Origin: Streptomyces sp. IMTB 2501
GTDB lineage: Bacteria; Actinomycetota; Actinomycetes; Streptomycetales; Streptomycetaceae
Assembly: GCF_001953885.1 (NCBI RefSeq)
Contig: NZ_MQUS01000007.1
Location: 253,104 to 317,103 of the forward strand
Length of the DNA: 64,000 bases
Direction of reading: 5' to 3'
Part shown: in pieces, positions 60,694-64,000 of the stretch
Layout of the letters: every line of letters begins with the position of its first letter
Position numbering within the stretch: position 1 is the first letter of the stretch
Translations under genes and position numbers: made by a program
The notes under the pieces: generated by a model
Database searches by the model: none
What the model was told of the DNA's origin: nothing
What the model saw: the letters and a program-made list of their open reading frames with translations, nothing else

Positions 60694-61952
60694 GAGCGGT
60701 GCGCATGCACAGAATGAGACTCAGGCTGTACGGCATCGTGTTCCTCGCCGTACTCGCGCTGCTGTTGTCGCTCGCGGTGGCCGTCTACCAGCAGGCGTTC
60801 ACGTCCGTCGTGCCCATCACCCTGGAGGCCGGCACACTCGGCAACCAGCTCGATCCACGCGCCGACGTCAAGCTGCGCGGGTTGCTGGTCGGCGAGGTGC
60901 GCGAGGTGCACGCGGACGGCACGAAGGCCACGCTCGACATCGCGCTCAAGCCCGGGTACGTCCCGTACATCCCCTCGGACGTGCACGCCCGCCTGCTGCC
61001 CAAGACACTGTTCGGCGAGAAGTACGTCGACCTGGTCCCGCCCCCGCGTTCCTCGGCTCGGCCCATCCACGCCGGAGACGTCATCACCCAGGACCGCACC
61101 AAGGTCGGCATCGAGGTGCAGCAGCTGATGAACGACCTGCTGCCCCTGCTGCGCGCGGTCAGGCCCGGTGAACTCAACGCCACGCTCTCGGCGTTCGCCA
61201 CCGCGCTGGAGGGCCGCGGCGACCGCATCGGCGACAACCTCACCCGGGTCGAGGGTTATCTGCGCCGGCTGAACCCGCACATGCCCTCCCTCAAGGAGGA
61301 CATCTCGCGGTTCGCGGACGTCGCCGAGGTGTACGGCGACGCCGCGCCCGACCTGATGCGGATCCTGCGCAACACGGTCACCACCAGCCGCACGATCGTC
61401 GAGAAGAAGGACCAGTTGGCCGCCGCGCTCCGCTCGACCGCCTCCGTGGCGGACACGGCGAACGGCTTCCTGTCCGAGAACGGCGACCGGCTGATCACCC
61501 TGGGCCGGGTCTCCCGCCCCACGCTGGAGCTCTTCGCCCGCTACTCCCCCGAGTACCCGTGCCTGTTCCAGGGCCTCGCCCGGCAGGAGAAGGCGTCGGA
61601 GGACGCGTTCCGGGGCGGGGAGATGCGGATCACCCTCGAAGTCGTCCGGCCGCAGGGCGCGTACCAGCCCGGTGAGGAGCCGGTGTACGGCGAGCGGTCC
61701 GGCCCGAACTGCCGCGGCCTGCCGGATCCGCAGGTGCCCGGGCCGAAACCCCATCTCGACGACGGTACGTCGGCCGGAGGTTCCGGCGGCGCACTCCCCG
61801 GAGGTCTCAACGTGTCCGCCACCCGGGCCGAGCAGCGGGCCGTCGGCTCGCTCGTGGCCCCCGTCATGGGCGTCCCCGCGGACGAGGTGCCGCCCGTGGC
61901 CACCCTGCTGTTCGGGCCGCTCGCGCGCGGAACGGCGGTGAGTGTCGTATGA
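60690..61952 (+). CDS. mceA: Mce-family lipid-transport protein A
   Basis: A 420-residue protein. An N-terminal signal-anchor helix (LRLYGIVFLAVLALLLSLAV) precedes the MlaD/Mce core domain (about 38-120: ADVKLRGLLVGEVREVHADG, YVPYIPSDVHARLLPKTLFG). The long helical MCE region (about 130-290) and a Pro/Gly-rich C-terminus with two cysteines (YPCLFQGL, NCRGLPD) follow. Mce A-F proteins form a hetero-hexameric tunnel across the wall. Possible starts are GTG 60690 (GTGA overlap), GTG 60699 and ATG 60705; the overlap favours 60690. It is translationally coupled to yrbEB. Confidence 0.92.
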   Translation: MRAVRMHRMRLRLYGIVFLAVLALLLSLAVAVYQQAFTSVVPITLEAGTLGNQLDPRADVKLRGLLVGEVREVHADGTKATLDIALKPGYVPYIPSDVHARLLPKTLFGEKYVDLVPPPRSSARPIHAGDVITQDRTKVGIEVQQLMNDLLPLLRAVRPGELNATLSAFATALEGRGDRIGDNLTRVEGYLRRLNPHMPSLKEDISRFADVAEVYGDAAPDLMRILRNTVTTSRTIVEKKDQLAAALRSTASVADTANGFLSENGDRLITLGRVSRPTLELFARYSPEYPCLFQGLARQEKASEDAFRGGEMRITLEVVRPQGAYQPGEEPVYGERSGPNCRGLPDPQVPGPKPHLDDGTSAGGSGGALPGGLNVSATRAEQRAVGSLVAPVMGVPADEVPPVATLLFGPLARGTAVSVV

Positions 61953-62989
61953 GCAGGTCAGGAGCCCGGCAGACCGCCGCCCCACTGATCAAGTTCACCC
62001 TCTTCGCACTGGTCACGACCGTGGCGACGGCCCTGCTCGCCGCCACCATCGTCAACGTCTCCTTCACCCCGAAGGACCGCTACCACGCGGTGTTCACCGA
62101 CGTGACCGGGTTGGAGACCGGCGACGACATCAGAGTGGCCGGCGTGCGGGTCGGGGAGGTCGAGGACATCCATATCAAGGACCGCACCCTGGCCGAGGTC
62201 ACCTTCACCGTGACCGCGCAGCGGCCGCTGCTCGCGAGCACCCACGCGGTCGTCCGCTACCGCAACCTGGTCGGACAGCGGTACATCGCGCTGACCGAGG
62301 GCACCGGCGACGGCACCACCCGGCTGCGGCCGGGCGGCACCATCCCGCTGTCCCGGACCCAGCCGGCACTGGACCTCAACGCCCTGCTGAACGGCTTCAA
62401 GCCGCTGTTCGCCGCGCTCAGCCCGAGCGACGTCAACCAGCTCGCCACCGAGATCGTCCAGACCCTCCAGGGCGAGGGCGGCACGGTGAACAGCCTGCTC
62501 GCGCACACGGCCTCGCTCACCAGCACCCTCGCCGACCGCGACCGGCTGATCGGCTCGGTGATCGACAACCTCAACACCGTCCTGGAGACGCTCGACAAGC
62601 GCGGCTCCCGCTTCTCCGGGCTGCTCACGCAGTTGCGCCGGGTGGTCTCGGGACTGGCGGCCGACCGCAGTCCCATCGGTGAGTCGCTGGTGAGCATCGG
62701 CGACCTCACGGACGTCACATCGGGGCTGCTGAAGGACGCGCGTCCCCCGCTGAAGGACGACATCGCCGGACTCGGCGATCTCACCGGAACGCTGAACAAG
62801 AACGAGAACACCGTGGAGGGCGTCCTGAAGCGGCTGCCGAACAAGCTCGACAAGCTGACCGGGACGGCGTCCTACGGCTCCTGGTTCAACTTCTACCTCT
62901 GCGACTTCGACGGCCGGATCGTGCTGCCGAAGACCAAGCAGGTGATCACCCCGGAGCTGCACGTGGCGCGGGCGAGGTGTGGCGGATGA
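61949..62989 (+). CDS. mceB: Mce-family lipid-transport protein B
   Basis: A 346-residue Mce protein with a signal-anchor helix (FTLFALVTTVATALLAATIV) and the MlaD core (about 45-125: YHAVFTDVTGLETGDDIRVA, VGEVEDIHIKDRTLAEVTFT). A long helical domain (about 130-300) and a short C-terminus with cysteines (YLCDFDG, ARCGG) follow. ATG 61949 overlaps the mceA stop by four bases, and its own stop overlaps mceC. It is a subunit of the trans-envelope lipid tunnel. Confidence 0.93.
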   Translation: MSRSGARQTAAPLIKFTLFALVTTVATALLAATIVNVSFTPKDRYHAVFTDVTGLETGDDIRVAGVRVGEVEDIHIKDRTLAEVTFTVTAQRPLLASTHAVVRYRNLVGQRYIALTEGTGDGTTRLRPGGTIPLSRTQPALDLNALLNGFKPLFAALSPSDVNQLATEIVQTLQGEGGTVNSLLAHTASLTSTLADRDRLIGSVIDNLNTVLETLDKRGSRFSGLLTQLRRVVSGLAADRSPIGESLVSIGDLTDVTSGLLKDARPPLKDDIAGLGDLTGTLNKNENTVEGVLKRLPNKLDKLTGTASYGSWFNFYLCDFDGRIVLPKTKQVITPELHVARARCGG

Positions 62990-64000
62990 GACTGCGTGTC
63001 CCAAGGCGGCGGCGCCGCCCCGAGCCCCTGGTGAAGGTACGGGTCCTGCCACCGAAGCTGCCGAAACTCCCCCGGCTGCTGCCGAAGCGCAAGCCCCGCC
63101 CCCAGCCATTGGTCAAGGTGCGCGTCCTGCCACCGAAGCTGCCCAGGATCCGGCTGGGGCGCCCACGCCTGAAGCCCTTCCGCGAGCACAACCCGGTCGT
63201 CGTCGGCGCCGTCGGCCTCACCGTCCTCGCGCTGCTCACGTTCGCCGCCTTCAACGCCGACAGCCTGCCGCTGATCGGCGGCGGCGACACCTACAGCGCG
63301 GCCTTCTCCGAGGCCGGCGGGCTCAAGCCGGGCGACGAGGTACGGATCGCCGGGGTCAAGGTCGGCAAGGTCGAGGGCGTCGACCTGGACGGCGACCACG
63401 TCAAGGTCACCTTCAAGGTGAAGGGCCACCCCGGGTTCGGCACCGACACGGGCGCGTCGATCCGCGTCAAGACGATCCTCGGCGCGAAGTACCTGGCCCT
63501 GTACCCGAAGGGGCCCGGCCAGTTGAAACCGGACAGCGAGATCCCGCTCGGGCGGACCGTGTCGGCGTACGACGTCGTCCAGGCATTCAGCGACCTGACG
63601 ACCACCACCGAGGCGGTCGACACGGACCGGCTCGCGAAGGCGCTGGACACGATCTCCCTCACCTTCCAGGACTCCCCCGAGGAGGTACGGGCGTCGATCA
63701 AGGGACTGTCGCGGATCTCCCGGGCCGTCGCCGCGCGTGACCAGGCGCTGCGTGGGCTCCTCGGCCATGCGCATGGCGTCACCACGGTGCTGGCCGGGCA
63801 CACGAAGGACTTCTCCGCGCTGGTGAAGGACGGCGACGCGCTGTTCAAGGAGATCGGCAAGCGGCGCGCGGCGATCCACACGCTGCTCAGGAGTTCCGCG
63901 CTGCTGGGCATCGAGCTGTCCGGCCTGGTCGACGACAACGGCAAGGAGATCGGGCCCGCGCTGAAGAACCTCAACACCTTCGTGGAGATGCTCGGACGCA
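62986..64000 (+). CDS. mceC: Mce-family lipid-transport protein C, partial (runs off the window)
   Basis: The gene starts at ATG 62986 (ATGA overlap with mceB) and is still open at the end of the window (338 codons). Before the membrane helix (VVVGAVGLTVLALLTFAAF, about 70-88) there is an unusual basic N-terminal extension of about 65 residues. It contains two copies of LVKVRVLPPKLP (near 15-26 and 43-54), also repeated at the DNA level. The MlaD domain follows (AAFSEAGGLKPGDEVRIAGV, KTILGAKYLALYPKG). The extension lies on the cytosolic side and could contact MceG or the YrbE subunits. The rest of the family fold is normal to the edge. Confidence 0.9.
   Translation, partial: MRLRVPRRRRRPEPLVKVRVLPPKLPKLPRLLPKRKPRPQPLVKVRVLPPKLPRIRLGRPRLKPFREHNPVVVGAVGLTVLALLTFAAFNADSLPLIGGGDTYSAAFSEAGGLKPGDEVRIAGVKVGKVEGVDLDGDHVKVTFKVKGHPGFGTDTGASIRVKTILGAKYLALYPKGPGQLKPDSEIPLGRTVSAYDVVQAFSDLTTTTEAVDTDRLAKALDTISLTFQDSPEEVRASIKGLSRISRAVAARDQALRGLLGHAHGVTTVLAGHTKDFSALVKDGDALFKEIGKRRAAIHTLLRSSALLGIELSGLVDDNGKEIGPALKNLNTFVEMLGR

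Overview
The window reads as a chromosomal stretch of a Streptomyces-type actinobacterium. It has very high GC with strong third-position GC bias, GTG and TTG starts, ATGA/GTGA start-stop overlaps, many secreted lipoproteins and beta-propeller proteins, an indigoidine-type NRPS, a ROK-regulated sugar ABC operon and an mce operon. All calls come from reading the sequence; no searches or alignments were run.

Layout. (1) 1-6941: a compact cluster with a GTP cyclohydrolase II-like start, a creatininase/ArfB-like amidohydrolase, a UPF0104 flippase-like membrane protein, a methyltransferase, a GT4 glycosyltransferase, an unusual 6-pyruvoyltetrahydropterin synthase homologue, an MDR dehydrogenase and a CDP-alcohol phosphotransferase. 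I read it as a GTP-derived (pterin or deazapurine-like) pathway with envelope-facing enzymes and unknown product. (2) 7012-8355: YcnI and a His/Met-rich membrane protein, probably copper-related. (3) 8568-12124: a fused dipeptide-type ABC permease and its binding lipoprotein without ATPase genes, then a gutted acetyltransferase. (4) 12209-17655: a GH1 beta-glucosidase/sugar ABC operon whose ROK regulator is shattered by two copies of an intergenic repeat. (5) 17676-19733: an EF-G paralogue. (6) 20080-24858: a sulfide-oxidation module (SQR, persulfide dioxygenase-rhodanese, rhodanese, TauE exporter) with a GntR regulator and paired palindromic operators. (7) 24862-33150: secreted beta-propeller proteins, two lipoproteins and two decayed genes.

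(8) 33292-38884: a tRNA-like relic, a TetR/DUF2867 pair around a long inverted repeat, an orphan histidine kinase, DedA beside a uppP remnant, and an XRE regulator. (9) 39137-43836: a papain-like secreted protease with a membrane-anchored partner, a 15-bp minisatellite, and tandem paralogous secreted proteins of which the first is frameshifted. (10) 43998-45774: small envelope genes. (11) 45953-51900: a P450, an indigoidine synthetase and a decayed flavin reductase. (12) 52186-55328: an XRE / NUDIX / MAB_1171c-like / ImmA-like group, with an in-frame amber codon in the membrane gene. (13) 55886-58059: a lytic transglycosylase followed by a sigma factor fused to a membrane and proline-rich tail. 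(14) 58169-64000: the start of an mce lipid-import operon (mceG, yrbEA, yrbEB, mceA, mceB, partial mceC).

The strongest candidates for something undescribed are the GTP-derived cluster at the left end, the membrane-tailed sigma factor with its lytic enzyme, and the protease/anchored-partner pair. Gene decay is frequent: I count about nine broken or remnant genes, so parts of the window look like recently eroding accessory DNA.
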